Shown: piece after piece, positions 17,355 through 26,379 of the stretch | Numbering within the stretch: the first letter of the stretch is position 1 | Layout: each line of letters opens with the position of its first letter | NCBI GenBank assembly: GCA_910585215.1 | Contig: CAJUDQ010000009.1 | Span: 41,746 to 90,638, forward strand | DNA from: an uncultured Lachnospiraceae bacterium | GTDB lineage: Bacteria; Bacillota; Clostridia; Lachnospirales; Lachnospiraceae | Length of the DNA stretch: 48,893 nt | Direction: 5' to 3' | Notes under the pieces: generated by a model | Seen by the model: the letters and a program-made list of their open reading frames with translations, nothing else | Told to the model about the DNA's origin: nothing | The model's database searches: none | Translations under genes and position numbers: made by a program

Positions 17355-17909
17355 CTATACTGTCATTATTTCCTTTGTTTTTTCCTCTACCGCCTGTTCT
17401 GCGTTCGCTACATATTTGTCTGTGAGCTTCTGTATTTCACTTTCCAATGATTTTACTTCATCGTCTGAAACCTCACCCGCCTTGTTCATCTTTTTAAATA
17501 CATCGTTTGCATCCCTTCTGATATTTCGAATGGCAACCTTTGTCCCCTCGCCCTTTTTTTTGATATCCTTGGCAAGGTCTTTTCTTCTCTCCTCAGTAAG
17601 CTCAGGAAAGACAAGACGGATAGTTCTTCCGTCGTTCACAGGATTAATGCCGATATCGGAATTTAAAATCGCCTTTTCAATATCTTTTATCAGACTGCTT
17701 TCCCATGGCTGAATCTGCAACATTCTCGCCTCTGGTACTGAAATATTACCTACCTGCTGCAAAGGCGTCGGTGTTCCATAATAATCCACCTTGATTTTAT
17801 CAAGAAGATGTGGATTGGCACGTCCGGCACGAATCCCTGCAAACTCATTTTCCAGTGATTCGATTGATTTCTGCATTTTTTCCTCATATTGATTTAATCT
17901 TTCATCCAT
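17355..17909 (-). CDS. frr: Ribosome recycling factor
   Basis: RRF splits post-termination ribosomes with EF-G. The 184-residue protein is full length and shows family features: E-E-K-M-Q-K-S-I near the start, the R-A-G-R-A-N-P segment, the YYGTPTPLQQVGNISVPEARM stretch, and the C-terminal R-x-x-x-R-R-D-A-N-D helix. It is a tRNA-shaped two-domain protein of mostly charged three-helix bundle. It follows pyrH by about 50 bases, as in most bacteria. Confidence 0.98.
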   Translation of the reverse strand: MDERLNQYEEKMQKSIESLENEFAGIRAGRANPHLLDKIKVDYYGTPTPLQQVGNISVPEARMLQIQPWESSLIKDIEKAILNSDIGINPVNDGRTIRLVFPELTEERRKDLAKDIKKKGEGTKVAIRNIRRDANDVFKKMNKAGEVSDDEVKSLESEIQKLTDKYVANAEQAVEEKTKEIMTV

Positions 17910-17960
17910 TTTACAAAAATTCCTTTCACTCTGAATTTATTTATTATTTTTCTATTTTAA

Positions 17961-18671
17961 TTAATTTTCAAATTCATCTACTGTAATTGTAGTTCCTGTA
18001 AACTTTCCGCTTACAGCATGAACAATGCTGTTCTGTTCATTTAATCCAAATAAACGCATAGGCATCTTATTTTCCATACAAAGTACAGCCGCTGCCAAAT
18101 CAATAATTCCAAGCTTTTTATCCACAATCTCCTGAACAGAAATTTTATCATATTTTTTGGCATCCGGATTGATTTGAGGGTCACTGTCATACACACCGTC
18201 AATTGATTTTGCAGATAAAATCATATCCGCCTCTATTTCAACCGCATACAATACGGTACCCATATCTGTAGAAAAATATGGATGTCCGATTCCGCCGGCA
18301 AAAAATACCACCTGTCCGCGCTTTAAATATTTCACTGCCCTGTCTTTTGAAAAAAGCTTTGTAAAAGAGCCACATTCAAATGGAGTCAATATCTCTGTCT
18401 CCATTCCTTCTGTTCTGAAAATTTCCGATACATAAATACAATTCATAACTGTGGCAAGCATTCCGATGGCATCTGCTTTTGTTCTGTCGATTTTTTCGCT
18501 TGTTCTGCCTCTCCAGAAATTTCCTCCGCCAATAATAATACCGATTTCATATCCCTGTGTGACAAGGGTTTTTATCTGTTTTGCCACATTTGTCACAGTC
18601 TCTTCATCAAAGCCGTTCTTTTTTTCGCCGGCAAGTGCTTCACCACTCAGCTTTAGTAATACTCTTTTCAT
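17961..18671 (-). CDS. pyrH: UMP kinase
   Basis: PyrH phosphorylates UMP to UDP for RNA, DNA and envelope sugar-nucleotide synthesis; it is a hexameric amino-acid-kinase-fold enzyme. The ATG at 18671 is the start because the protein then begins with the family's KRVLLKLSGEALAG; the longer frame upstream is basic nonsense that overlaps the bactofilin gene. Other motifs are GGGNFWRG, the D-x-x-G-M-L-A-T-V-x-N segment and GGIGHPYFSTDM. The length is 236 residues. It begins 10 bases after the bactofilin stop. The usual upstream partners rpsB and tsf are absent. Confidence 0.97.
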   Translation of the reverse strand: MKRVLLKLSGEALAGEKKNGFDEETVTNVAKQIKTLVTQGYEIGIIIGGGNFWRGRTSEKIDRTKADAIGMLATVMNCIYVSEIFRTEGMETEILTPFECGSFTKLFSKDRAVKYLKRGQVVFFAGGIGHPYFSTDMGTVLYAVEIEADMILSAKSIDGVYDSDPQINPDAKKYDKISVQEIVDKKLGIIDLAAAVLCMENKMPMRLFGLNEQNSIVHAVSGKFTGTTITVDEFEN

Positions 18672-18681
18672 ATCCTTCAAC

Positions 18682-19500
18682 CTAAACCCCTTCCTGCTGA
18701 TTTTCTTCCACTTCCATCTGCGCCGCAGCCTCTGCCTGCGCCTGAGCTTCTTTTGCCTGAACCAGTCCTTCAATATACGCCACTGCAGCACTTTCTGCCT
18801 GTTCCTCTGTCGGCGCCTGCTCCTGTTCTATTTTCTGTTCTGTCTTTATTTCGGTTTCATGAAAAGTATCCTTAAAAATTTCCTTCACATCCACATCATT
18901 GTAGCATTGTGAACAATAGCCATCAATAATCGCTCCATTGTTAATCTGTACAGAACGCGATTTAATATTTCCCTTAATTACCGCTGTATTGTCAATAATC
19001 ACAGGTCCCTTAATATCAATTTCTCCCTTTACAGCTCCTGCAATCACCGCTGTCTGTCCAAACACATCTCCCTGAATCACAGAACCGCTTCCAATTTTCA
19101 AGTTACCTCCACTTACCACTTTGCCATCTATGGTTGCCTTATTGATAAAGATTTCACCTGCATCCACATCTCCTGTTACCTGACCGGATGCAATAAATTT
19201 CTTTTTACATTTGATTCCGCCATTTACCACACCGTATACGGCAACAGAACCCTCTGATTCTATACTTCCGGTAATGACTGCTCCCGCGGCAATCACTGTC
19301 ACATCTGTATCAGCCTGTCCTGCTGTATTTGTCATATCACCCATGCTTTTTTCCTCCGTCTTGTTTATGGTATTTTCTATCATAGTTGCTTTTTTTTCAC
19401 TGCTCATATCCGAAACCGGAACCTCCGTCTTTGTTTCCTTTTCATTTACCGCTACGGAAATATCTTTTTTTAAATCCTTCAAATCCTTTAAAAAACTCAT
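18682..19500 (-). CDS. Bactofilin / polymer-forming cytoskeletal protein
   Basis: Bactofilins self-assemble without nucleotides into filaments that position wall enzymes. The ATG at 19500 is preferred because GGAGG lies 10 bases upstream. The protein has 272 residues: an N-terminal Lys/Glu-rich region (1-60), a central right-handed beta-helix core (about residues 75-190) of repeated G-x-I/V-x-G-x-V turns, a short Cys-x2-Cys segment, and a long disordered tail rich in Glu, Gln and Ala. The core is the DUF583/PF04519 type. The tail is longer than in many bactofilins. It lies between a polysaccharide deacetylase gene and pyrH, in the place usually held by rpsB-tsf. Confidence 0.88.
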   Translation of the reverse strand: MSFLKDLKDLKKDISVAVNEKETKTEVPVSDMSSEKKATMIENTINKTEEKSMGDMTNTAGQADTDVTVIAAGAVITGSIESEGSVAVYGVVNGGIKCKKKFIASGQVTGDVDAGEIFINKATIDGKVVSGGNLKIGSGSVIQGDVFGQTAVIAGAVKGEIDIKGPVIIDNTAVIKGNIKSRSVQINNGAIIDGYCSQCYNDVDVKEIFKDTFHETEIKTEQKIEQEQAPTEEQAESAAVAYIEGLVQAKEAQAQAEAAAQMEVEENQQEGV

Positions 19501-19585
19501 TTCATTTCTTCCTCCATCTGACAATCGATGCAATTCTTTTTATTTGCTGCATGATATACAGCCATTCTTCAAACAATCACATGAT

Positions 19586-20614
19586 TTACTGCATATAACC
19601 AGCTTTCACATGCTGAACTGGTCTTGTATTATTTTTAATGGGCACAATCTGATATCCGGCGCTTTGAAGTGCCTCTATAATGCCAGGCAATGCCCGAACA
19701 GTCTCTGTCTTGACATTTGTGTCATGCATAAGAATCATCACTCTGCTGTATCCCTGAGACTGAGACTTAATATTTTCAATCATTTCTTCCGCTGAGACAG
19801 GTTTGCTGGAAGCATCTCCACTGGACACGTTCCAGTCATAATAAATATATCCCATCGAAGTGATAGAATCAATCATGGTATTTATATCCACATTGCTGAC
19901 GGTATTGCTGCTGCCTCCCGGAAACCGGTACAGTTTTACATCCTGTCCCGTAGCCTGATACAGCCAGTCATGAATCCCCTGTACATCCGCTTTAAAACTG
20001 TCCAGCGTCGCATAAATCTCTGAATAAACATGTGTATTGGAATGCATTCCCAACGCATGTCCTTTATCTGCAATCGCCTTACACCTCTGCATGGAAACTC
20101 CATCCGGCCTGCTGACCATAAAAAATGTGGCTTTCACCTGATACTGGTCCAGAATATCCAAAATCGGATATGTATTATCACTTGGCCCGTCATCAAAAGT
20201 CAGATATGCATACTTTGTTTCACCAGTATCCTCAAATTGAAAATCTGTTCCCACATTTACCGGCGGCTTTGGAGTCTCCGGTTCTGTCACATACTCAGAC
20301 TCCTTTGAAGTAGGCTCCTGCGTAGAAGGTGCTTCCGTTGTAAAAACTTCTTTTGTAGGCTTTGATACTTCTGTCGTATCCTGTACCTGCGAAGAACTCT
20401 GCTTCTCTGATGCAACAGCCTCTATGGCATCTTTTGTTTTCTTATCGTTTTCGGAAATAGTTCCTTTTTTTGAAGAACTGCATGCCCAAAGTACTGATGA
20501 ACCAACCACAAACAGCAGAATCAACAACATTCGAATTTTCAGATTGTTTCTACGCTTTGCTTTCCATTGCTTTGTATCAGTATCATCACTTTCTTCCCCT
20601 CGACAAATGCTCAT
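19586..20614 (-). CDS. Polysaccharide deacetylase (NodB/CE4 family), membrane-anchored
   Basis: CE4 enzymes remove N-acetyl groups from peptidoglycan or chitin-like polymers with a divalent metal. The 342-residue protein starts with a short charged stretch, one hydrophobic segment (about residues 29-46) ending in L-W-A-C, a possible but non-standard lipobox, then a Ser/Thr/Glu-rich linker of about 80 residues and the NodB domain. Catalytic motifs seen: TFDDGPSDNT (motif 1), HSNTH (motif 2, two metal His), RFPGGSSN (motif 3), a late D-W-N and an LMHDT segment. It should act outside the membrane on wall glycan. The ATG at 20614 has GGAGGT 7 bases away. The downstream neighbour is bactofilin. 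Confidence 0.9.
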   Translation of the reverse strand: MSICRGEESDDTDTKQWKAKRRNNLKIRMLLILLFVVGSSVLWACSSSKKGTISENDKKTKDAIEAVASEKQSSSQVQDTTEVSKPTKEVFTTEAPSTQEPTSKESEYVTEPETPKPPVNVGTDFQFEDTGETKYAYLTFDDGPSDNTYPILDILDQYQVKATFFMVSRPDGVSMQRCKAIADKGHALGMHSNTHVYSEIYATLDSFKADVQGIHDWLYQATGQDVKLYRFPGGSSNTVSNVDINTMIDSITSMGYIYYDWNVSSGDASSKPVSAEEMIENIKSQSQGYSRVMILMHDTNVKTETVRALPGIIEALQSAGYQIVPIKNNTRPVQHVKAGYMQ

Positions 20615-20762
20615 CTTACTTACCTCCGTTTATTATAAATTTATCATTAGACATTACATATATTGTACCATATTTTTTCAAATAGTGAAGTCTTTTTTTC
20701 ACATTTACCCTTCGTATCATCTCCCAAAATCACATTTCGCCCCATGCCCACAGATTCTTTTT

Positions 20763-20823
20763 ACACAGCAGCAGAATAGAAAGCATGGTGTTTCAAAACA
20801 CCATGCTTTCTATTCTGCTGTGT
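20763..20823 (-). terminator. Long hairpin after accDA, probable terminator
   Basis: Arms of 25 bases (20769-20793 and 20796-20820) are perfectly complementary with a 2-base spacer, and a further six bases pair if one CAG triplet bulges. The outer arms carry A-rich then U-rich tracts, as in bidirectional terminators. There is no U-run beyond the hairpin, so termination is inferred from position at the end of the fatty acid operon. Confidence 0.6.
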
Positions 20824-20857
20824 CCCTCATACAATAGTTCATTTCATCTCCTGCCCA

Positions 20858-22585
20858 TCAAAACCCTCGAAAGCGTTCATACCGTTCTTTTACAATCGCT
20901 TCTCTATCCATTGCCTTATATTTTGCCAGAAACTCCTTAATATAACACTTCATATACCTTACAATATCCGACAGATTCTCCTCCCCTGCCGGCATTACCT
21001 CTGGAATAATCTTCTCTATTACTCCAAGCTTCAGCAAATCTCCTGCCGTAATTTTCATTACCTGGGAAGCTTCCTCTGCTCTTTTGCTGTCTTTCCAGAG
21101 AATCGACGCAAACCCCTCCGGCGACAATATTGAATACGTCGCATTTTCCATCATATATACTTCATTTGCAACTGCCATTGCCAGCGCCCCTCCGCTGCCC
21201 CCTTCCCCTATCACAATTGTAAGAACAGGCACAGTAAGCCCTGACATCTCATACAGATTTTTCGCAATTGCTTCTCCCTGTCCGCGTTCCTCTGCTTCAA
21301 TTCCGCAAAATGCTCCCGGAGTATCCACAAAACAGATAACCGGTCTTTGAAAACGTTCTGCCTCCTTCATAAGACGAAGCGCCTTTCGATATCCTTCAGG
21401 AGACGGCATTCCAAAGTTCCTTGTAATATTCTCCTTTGTATTCTTCCCCTTCTGCTGCCCTATCACTGTCACAGGCATCTCCGATATCGTTGCAATACCG
21501 CCTACCACAGCTCCGTCGTCTCCATAATATCTGTCCCCGTGAAATTCAATAAAATTCTTAAATATTTCATTGATATAATCAAGCGCAGAAGGCCTTGTAT
21601 TACTTCTTGCTGTCTGTACCTTCTCCCATGTTGTCATATCCACATTATTTCTCATTGGTATTCTTGAAATCGGAGCATTTTTCTTTCGATAATGTTCATA
21701 CGTATTAATACGGTCCGGTTTCTTTGTATGCATCATAAGAATTTCGCTTAAAACATCCTTCAAATCACTCCGATTTACAATTGCATCGATAAATCCATGC
21801 TGCAATAAAAATTCCGAACGCTGAAAACCTTCTGGCAGCTTTTGTCCAATCGTCTGTTCAATCACCCGTGGTCCTGCAAAGCCTATCAGTGCGCCCGGCT
21901 CTGCCAGAATAATATCTCCAAGCATGGCAAAACTTGCTGTTACCCCTCCAGTAGTCGGGTCCGTCAAAACAGATATATAAAGCTGTCCGGCATCGTTATG
22001 TCTTTTAATCGCCTGTGAGGTCTTTGCCATTTGCATCAGTGAAATAATGCCCTCCTGCATCCTCGCACCACCAGAACACGCAAAGATAACCACAGGTATT
22101 TTTTTTGCTGTCGCCCTTTCAAACAAACGCGCAATTTTTTCTCCTACTACCTGTCCCATGCTTCCCATCAGAAATCTGGAATCACACACACCTACTGCCA
22201 GCTTTTGTCCATGCACCAATCCCTCACCGGTAATCACAGCTTCATCCAATCCGGTCTTTGTCTGCAAAGCACTTACTTTTTCCGGATAACCTTCAAAATC
22301 AAGCGGATTTGTTGTTTTTAAACCATGGTCCCATTCCTGAAAGCTTCCGTTTTCCAGCACCATTTCCAGTCGTTTTCCAGCTTCCAGCCGGAAATTGTAG
22401 CTGCATTTTGGACAGATGTAATTGTTCATTTCCACATCCTCTGTATAAACCGTTTCTCCACAGTTTGCGCATTTCATCCACATGCCTTCCGGAATGACAA
22501 GTGTAGCTGCCTGTTTCTCTTCTTCCTTTTCTTCTCTGCCCCTGCCAATCGAAATATAATTTGTCTTTTTAAAAGCAAATGCCAT
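20858..22585 (-). CDS. accDA: Fused acetyl-CoA carboxylase carboxyltransferase, beta plus alpha (AccD-AccA)
   Basis: The carboxyltransferase moves CO2 from carboxybiotin on AccB to acetyl-CoA, forming malonyl-CoA. AccD and AccA are normally separate subunits of an alpha2-beta2 enzyme; here both are in one 575-residue chain. The AccD half (about 1-290) has the four-cysteine zinc ribbon C-x2-C...C-x2-C near residues 38-60 and the crotonase-fold motif GGARMQEG. The AccA half (about 315-575) has FHGDR, QQKGKNTKENI, DTPGAFCGIEAEERGQGEAIA and IGEGGSGGALA. No stop or frameshift separates them, and the linker is short. The ATG at 22585 has GGAGGT. It is the last gene of the fab/acc operon. Confidence 0.95.
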   Translation of the reverse strand: MAFAFKKTNYISIGRGREEKEEEKQAATLVIPEGMWMKCANCGETVYTEDVEMNNYICPKCSYNFRLEAGKRLEMVLENGSFQEWDHGLKTTNPLDFEGYPEKVSALQTKTGLDEAVITGEGLVHGQKLAVGVCDSRFLMGSMGQVVGEKIARLFERATAKKIPVVIFACSGGARMQEGIISLMQMAKTSQAIKRHNDAGQLYISVLTDPTTGGVTASFAMLGDIILAEPGALIGFAGPRVIEQTIGQKLPEGFQRSEFLLQHGFIDAIVNRSDLKDVLSEILMMHTKKPDRINTYEHYRKKNAPISRIPMRNNVDMTTWEKVQTARSNTRPSALDYINEIFKNFIEFHGDRYYGDDGAVVGGIATISEMPVTVIGQQKGKNTKENITRNFGMPSPEGYRKALRLMKEAERFQRPVICFVDTPGAFCGIEAEERGQGEAIAKNLYEMSGLTVPVLTIVIGEGGSGGALAMAVANEVYMMENATYSILSPEGFASILWKDSKRAEEASQVMKITAGDLLKLGVIEKIIPEVMPAGEENLSDIVRYMKCYIKEFLAKYKAMDREAIVKERYERFRGF

Positions 22586-22612
22586 CTTACTACCTCCAAT
22601 TATGCAACCTGC

Positions 22613-22636
22613 GTAATCAGCATTTGCGCTGATTGC
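22613..22636. other. Intercistronic hairpin accC-accDA
   Basis: GTAATCAGC (22613-22621) pairs with GCTGATTGC (22628-22636) over a 6-base loop with one G:U pair. The same spacer also holds an imperfect hairpin at about 22656-22679. A near-identical 9-bp stem occurs after acpP at 28234-28256. The role is unknown: mRNA processing, stability, or a small repeat. Confidence 0.5.
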
Positions 22637-22691
22637 TCTGATTACCCAATAATTCAGGCGAAAGTATGAACTTCCGCCTTTGTGTCAACTT

Positions 22692-24035
22692 TTATAATCC
22701 ATATACATCTTTTATAAAATGTGTATTAATCTTTCCTTCACAAAATCTTTCATTTGATATTAAATCAAACTGAAAATCAATATTGGTCTGTACTCCCTCA
22801 ATCACCAGTTCACCCAATACGGATATCATTTTCTGAATAGCGGCTTCTCTCGTTTTGTCATGTACAATTACTTTGCAAATCATGGAATCATAATTCGGCG
22901 GTATTACATAGCCCTGATAAATAGCAGACTCAATTCTCACTCCATTGCCACCTGGAAAATGCACACGCTCTATTTTTCCCGGAGACGGGCGAAATTTCTT
23001 TGAGGGGTCTTCAGCGTTAATACGACATTCTACAGCATGACCACTAATCACCACATCTGCCTGCGTATAAGAAAGTTTCTCTCCAGCGGCAATTTTAATC
23101 TGTTCCTTGATTAAATCAAAACCTGTCACCATCTCTGTCACTGGATGTTCCACCTGAATCCTTGTATTCATTTCCATAAAATAAAATTCTCCTGAAGAAT
23201 CCAGCAAAAACTCGATGGTTCCGGCATTTTCATAATGAGCTGCCTTTGCTGCTCTGACAGCAGTTTCTCCCATTTTTGTGCGCAATTCTTCATCAATCGC
23301 TATACATGGAGACTCCTCTATCATCTTCTGGTGATTTCTCTGTATGGAACAGTCTCTTTCTCCAAGATGGATTACATTTCCATATTTGTCTGCGAGTATT
23401 TGAAACTCAACATGTCTTGGACTTTGAATATATTTTTCAATATACATGGTATTATCGCCAAATGCTGCTACAGATTCACTCTGGGCGGTATTAAAGTTTA
23501 CCACAAATTCTTCGTGGCTTTCTGCCATTCTCATTCCTCTTCCGCCTCCGCCGGAAGAAGCCTTAATCATAACGGGATAACCCATGTTATCTGCAATTTC
23601 AAGACCTTTTTTTGCATCATATACCGGCTCCGTGGTTCCCGGAGTTACAGGCACACCCGCATTTATCATTGTTTTTCGTGCTTCTGATTTATTCCCCAGT
23701 TTTTCAATAATCTCTGCATCCGGACCGATAAAAATAATATTGCACTTTTTACACATAGCGGCAAACTTGCTGTTTTCGGAGAGAAAGCCAAATCCAGGAT
23801 GAATGGCATCTGCTTTTGTAAGAATGGTAGCAGATAAAATTCTCTCCATATTCAGATAGCTTCCGGCAGAATCTGCAGGCCCGATACAGACAGCCTCATC
23901 TGCAAGCTGTGTATGAAGAGCCTCTCTGTCTGCGGCAGAATATACCGCTACTGTTTTAATGCCCATTTCTCTGCACGCCCGTATAATTCTGACCGCGATT
24001 TCGCCTCTGTTGGCGACAAGGATTTTATTTATCAT
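22692..24035 (-). CDS. accC: Acetyl-CoA carboxylase, biotin carboxylase subunit
   Basis: AccC uses ATP and bicarbonate to carboxylate biotin on AccB. The ATG at 24035 is chosen because GGAG lies 6 bases upstream and the protein then begins INKILVANRGEIAVR, the family's standard start. The ATP-grasp glycine loop GGGGRGMR, the MEMNTRIQVEHPVTE catalytic segment and the RINAEDP motif are present. The length (447 residues) is typical. It follows fabZ by 23 bases and precedes accDA by 106. Confidence 0.97.
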   Translation of the reverse strand: MINKILVANRGEIAVRIIRACREMGIKTVAVYSAADREALHTQLADEAVCIGPADSAGSYLNMERILSATILTKADAIHPGFGFLSENSKFAAMCKKCNIIFIGPDAEIIEKLGNKSEARKTMINAGVPVTPGTTEPVYDAKKGLEIADNMGYPVMIKASSGGGGRGMRMAESHEEFVVNFNTAQSESVAAFGDNTMYIEKYIQSPRHVEFQILADKYGNVIHLGERDCSIQRNHQKMIEESPCIAIDEELRTKMGETAVRAAKAAHYENAGTIEFLLDSSGEFYFMEMNTRIQVEHPVTEMVTGFDLIKEQIKIAAGEKLSYTQADVVISGHAVECRINAEDPSKKFRPSPGKIERVHFPGGNGVRIESAIYQGYVIPPNYDSMICKVIVHDKTREAAIQKMISVLGELVIEGVQTNIDFQFDLISNERFCEGKINTHFIKDVYGL

Positions 24036-24058
24036 ACATTTCTCCATTCCTGTATATC

Positions 24059-24490
24059 CTACTCGGAGTCACCTACCGCAAAAGTAAGTTCTGCAATTAC
24101 CGCCGGCTTTCCATCTACAGATGCAACAGCCTTTCCAACACCAATAGGACCTTTTCTTTTTATGATTTCACATTCCAGCTTTAACAAATCTCCCGGAACC
24201 ACCTTTTTCTTAAACTTTGCAGAATTAATTGCACCAAAATATGCTGTTTTCCCTTTATTTTCTTCCATGCTTAAAATCGCTACTGCACCGACCTGCGCCA
24301 GAGCTTCTATCATAAGCACTCCCGGCATTACAGGCTCTCCTGGAAAATGTCCTTTAAAAAAAGACTCGTCATAGGTAATCGCCTTATAACCCGTCGCCCG
24401 TTCTCCCGGAACCAGTTCTTCTATCTTGTCCACTAAAAGAAACGGGTGTCTGTGAGGCAATATTTCCTGAATTTCTTTTATTCCTAACAT
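24059..24490 (-). CDS. fabZ: 3-hydroxyacyl-ACP dehydratase FabZ
   Basis: FabZ dehydrates 3-hydroxyacyl-ACP to trans-2-enoyl-ACP in type II fatty acid synthesis. The ATG at 24490 (AGGAAG upstream) gives the family's MLGIKEIQEILPHRHPFLLV start. The active-site His of GHFPGEPVMPGVLMIEALAQ and its Glu are present. The length of 143 residues is normal for a hot-dog-fold FabZ. With no FabA or FabM in view, it may be the only dehydratase; whether it isomerises is unknown. Confidence 0.97.
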   Translation of the reverse strand: MLGIKEIQEILPHRHPFLLVDKIEELVPGERATGYKAITYDESFFKGHFPGEPVMPGVLMIEALAQVGAVAILSMEENKGKTAYFGAINSAKFKKKVVPGDLLKLECEIIKRKGPIGVGKAVASVDGKPAVIAELTFAVGDSE

Positions 24491-24561
24491 AACTTCCTCT
24501 TTTCTCATATCATCCTATGAAACTATATTCTCATTTCAGTTTAACACTCAGGTTTTTGATT

Positions 24562-25011
24562 CTATTTGATTTTAAATAATGGCTGGTCATATTCTACCAT
24601 ATCCTTGTTATTTACAAGAATTTCCACTATCTCGCCATCAAACTCGCTCTCTATATCATTCATCAGCTTCATTGCCTCAATAATGCCAAGCACCTGCCCC
24701 TTTGATACCTTGTCTCCCACTTTGACAAACGGTTCGGCATCCGGAGATGCACTGCAATAAAATACTCCTACCAGCGGAGATTTTACTACATTGAAAAGGT
24801 CTCCAGAAACATTTTGTGATAACTCATTCCTTGTCTCTGTCTGTGTTGAAGACACAGGTGTAAAAGACAGATTATTTGGCTGTACAGCAACAACATTTTG
24901 CACCGCATCCTTTTTAATTCGAATTTCCTGAGTCTCGTCTTCATATTCAAAATTTGTAATATCAGACTCGGATACTGCCCGAATCAGCTCTTTCATATCT
25001 TTGATATCCAT
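24562..25011 (-). CDS. accB: Biotin carboxyl carrier protein of acetyl-CoA carboxylase
   Basis: AccB carries biotin between biotin carboxylase and carboxyltransferase. The ATG at 25011 is chosen (AGAGG upstream); a longer frame adds a basic stretch not seen in the family. The 149-residue protein has an N-terminal helix region (M-D-I-K...L-I-R-A-V-S-E-S-D-I), a variable Ser/Thr/Gln linker and the C-terminal lipoyl-like domain. Its EAMKLMN motif contains the biotinylated lysine, and the thumb residues S-P-D-A-E-P-F precede it. It lies between fabF and fabZ. Confidence 0.96.
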   Translation of the reverse strand: MDIKDMKELIRAVSESDITNFEYEDETQEIRIKKDAVQNVVAVQPNNLSFTPVSSTQTETRNELSQNVSGDLFNVVKSPLVGVFYCSASPDAEPFVKVGDKVSKGQVLGIIEAMKLMNDIESEFDGEIVEILVNNKDMVEYDQPLFKIK

Positions 25012-25115
25012 AATTTCCTCTTTTTCTTCTTTCCATATTTTTTTCACAGAAAATCTTTTCTTTGACTTTCTGTAATATGATTCAAACAAACACTGTCAGA
25101 AGCAAAAAACATCTG

Positions 25116-26357
25116 TTATGATGCACTGTATTTTTTTACAAGAATTGTTGCGTTATGCCCGCCAAATCCAAGCGAATTGCTGAGAGCATACTCTACATTC
25201 ATCTCAATTCCCTGATTCTTTACATAATCGAGGTCCATTTCTTCTTCCGATTCCTTTAAACCGACATTCTGATGAACATATCCGTCTGTAATAGATTTCA
25301 CGCAGGCAATAAATTCGACTGCACCCGCTGCCCCCAGAAGATGTCCAACCATAGATTTTGTGGAGCTGATTTTTACTTTATATGCCGCTTCTCCAAATGC
25401 AAGCTTAATGGCTCTTGTTTCATATAAATCATTATGATGTGTACTGGTTCCATGTGCATTGATATAATCTACCTGTTCACATGTGATACCCGCTTCATGA
25501 ATCGCATTTGTCATGGCTCTTGCTGCACCGGAACCGTCTTCTGCCGGTGAAGTAATATGGTACGCATCCGAAGTTGCTCCATAACCCACAACCTCAGCAT
25601 AAATCTTTGCCCCTCTGTCAAGCGCATGCTCAAGGGATTCAAGCACTACCACTCCGGCCCCCTCACCCAGAACAAAACCATCTCTGTCCTTATCAAACGG
25701 ACGGCTTGCAAGCATTGGGTCTTCTGCACTGCTGAGGGCTGTCAGTGCTGCAAACCCGCCTATGCTCAAAGGGGTCACACAGCTTTCTGTTCCACCTGCA
25801 ATCATAACATCTGCATCTCCACATTGAATACTTCGAAAAGCTTCTCCTATAGAATGAGTTCCCGTTGCACATGCAGTAACCACATTGATGGATTTTCCCT
25901 TTGCGCCCAGCATAATAGAAACATTTCCAGCCGCCATATTGGTAATCATCTCAGGTACAAGCAAAGGATTGATTCTTCCCGGACCTTTTTCTGCAAGCTT
26001 TAAGGTATTTTTTTCTGCCTGTTCCAAGCTTCCCACTCCTGAGCCTATGGACACCCCTACCATATAAGGGTCCTCCTGCTCCATCACAAGACCGGCATCT
26101 TCTACCGCTTCCTTTGCGGCAGCTACCGCATACTGACAGAACAGTTCCATTCTCTTTGCAGCCTTTGCATCCATATAATCTTTTACATTGAAATCATCTA
26201 TCTGTGCAGCTACCTTTGTCTTAAAGCCTGTAGTGTCAAATCTGTCAATTAATTTAATTCCTACTTTTCCGTCTTTGATTCCCTTCCAGAAATTTTCTGT
26301 TCCGATTCCGATTGGTGTCACAGCGCCCATTCCTGTTACTACTACTCTTGTACTCAT
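25116..26357 (-). CDS. fabF: 3-oxoacyl-ACP synthase II (FabF)
   Basis: FabF condenses malonyl-ACP with growing acyl-ACP. The ATG at 26357 is used because the protein then starts STRVVVTGMGAVTPIG, as in the family, and the longer frame overlaps fabG. The catalytic triad is visible: Cys in TACATGTHSIGEA, His in NAHGTSTHHND and His in KSMVGHLLGAAG. The GFGGHNATI segment closes the fold. The length (413 residues) is normal. It follows fabG by 22 bases. Confidence 0.97.
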   Translation of the reverse strand: MSTRVVVTGMGAVTPIGIGTENFWKGIKDGKVGIKLIDRFDTTGFKTKVAAQIDDFNVKDYMDAKAAKRMELFCQYAVAAAKEAVEDAGLVMEQEDPYMVGVSIGSGVGSLEQAEKNTLKLAEKGPGRINPLLVPEMITNMAAGNVSIMLGAKGKSINVVTACATGTHSIGEAFRSIQCGDADVMIAGGTESCVTPLSIGGFAALTALSSAEDPMLASRPFDKDRDGFVLGEGAGVVVLESLEHALDRGAKIYAEVVGYGATSDAYHITSPAEDGSGAARAMTNAIHEAGITCEQVDYINAHGTSTHHNDLYETRAIKLAFGEAAYKVKISSTKSMVGHLLGAAGAVEFIACVKSITDGYVHQNVGLKESEEEMDLDYVKNQGIEMNVEYALSNSLGFGGHNATILVKKYSAS

Positions 26358-26379
26358 ATTCCTTTCCTTTCCATTTCTG

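Noticed and set aside
18672..18791. Longer N-terminus for pyrH
   Set aside because: The extra 40 residues are Arg/Lys/Trp-rich, overlap the bactofilin tail out of frame and are not part of the UMP kinase family.
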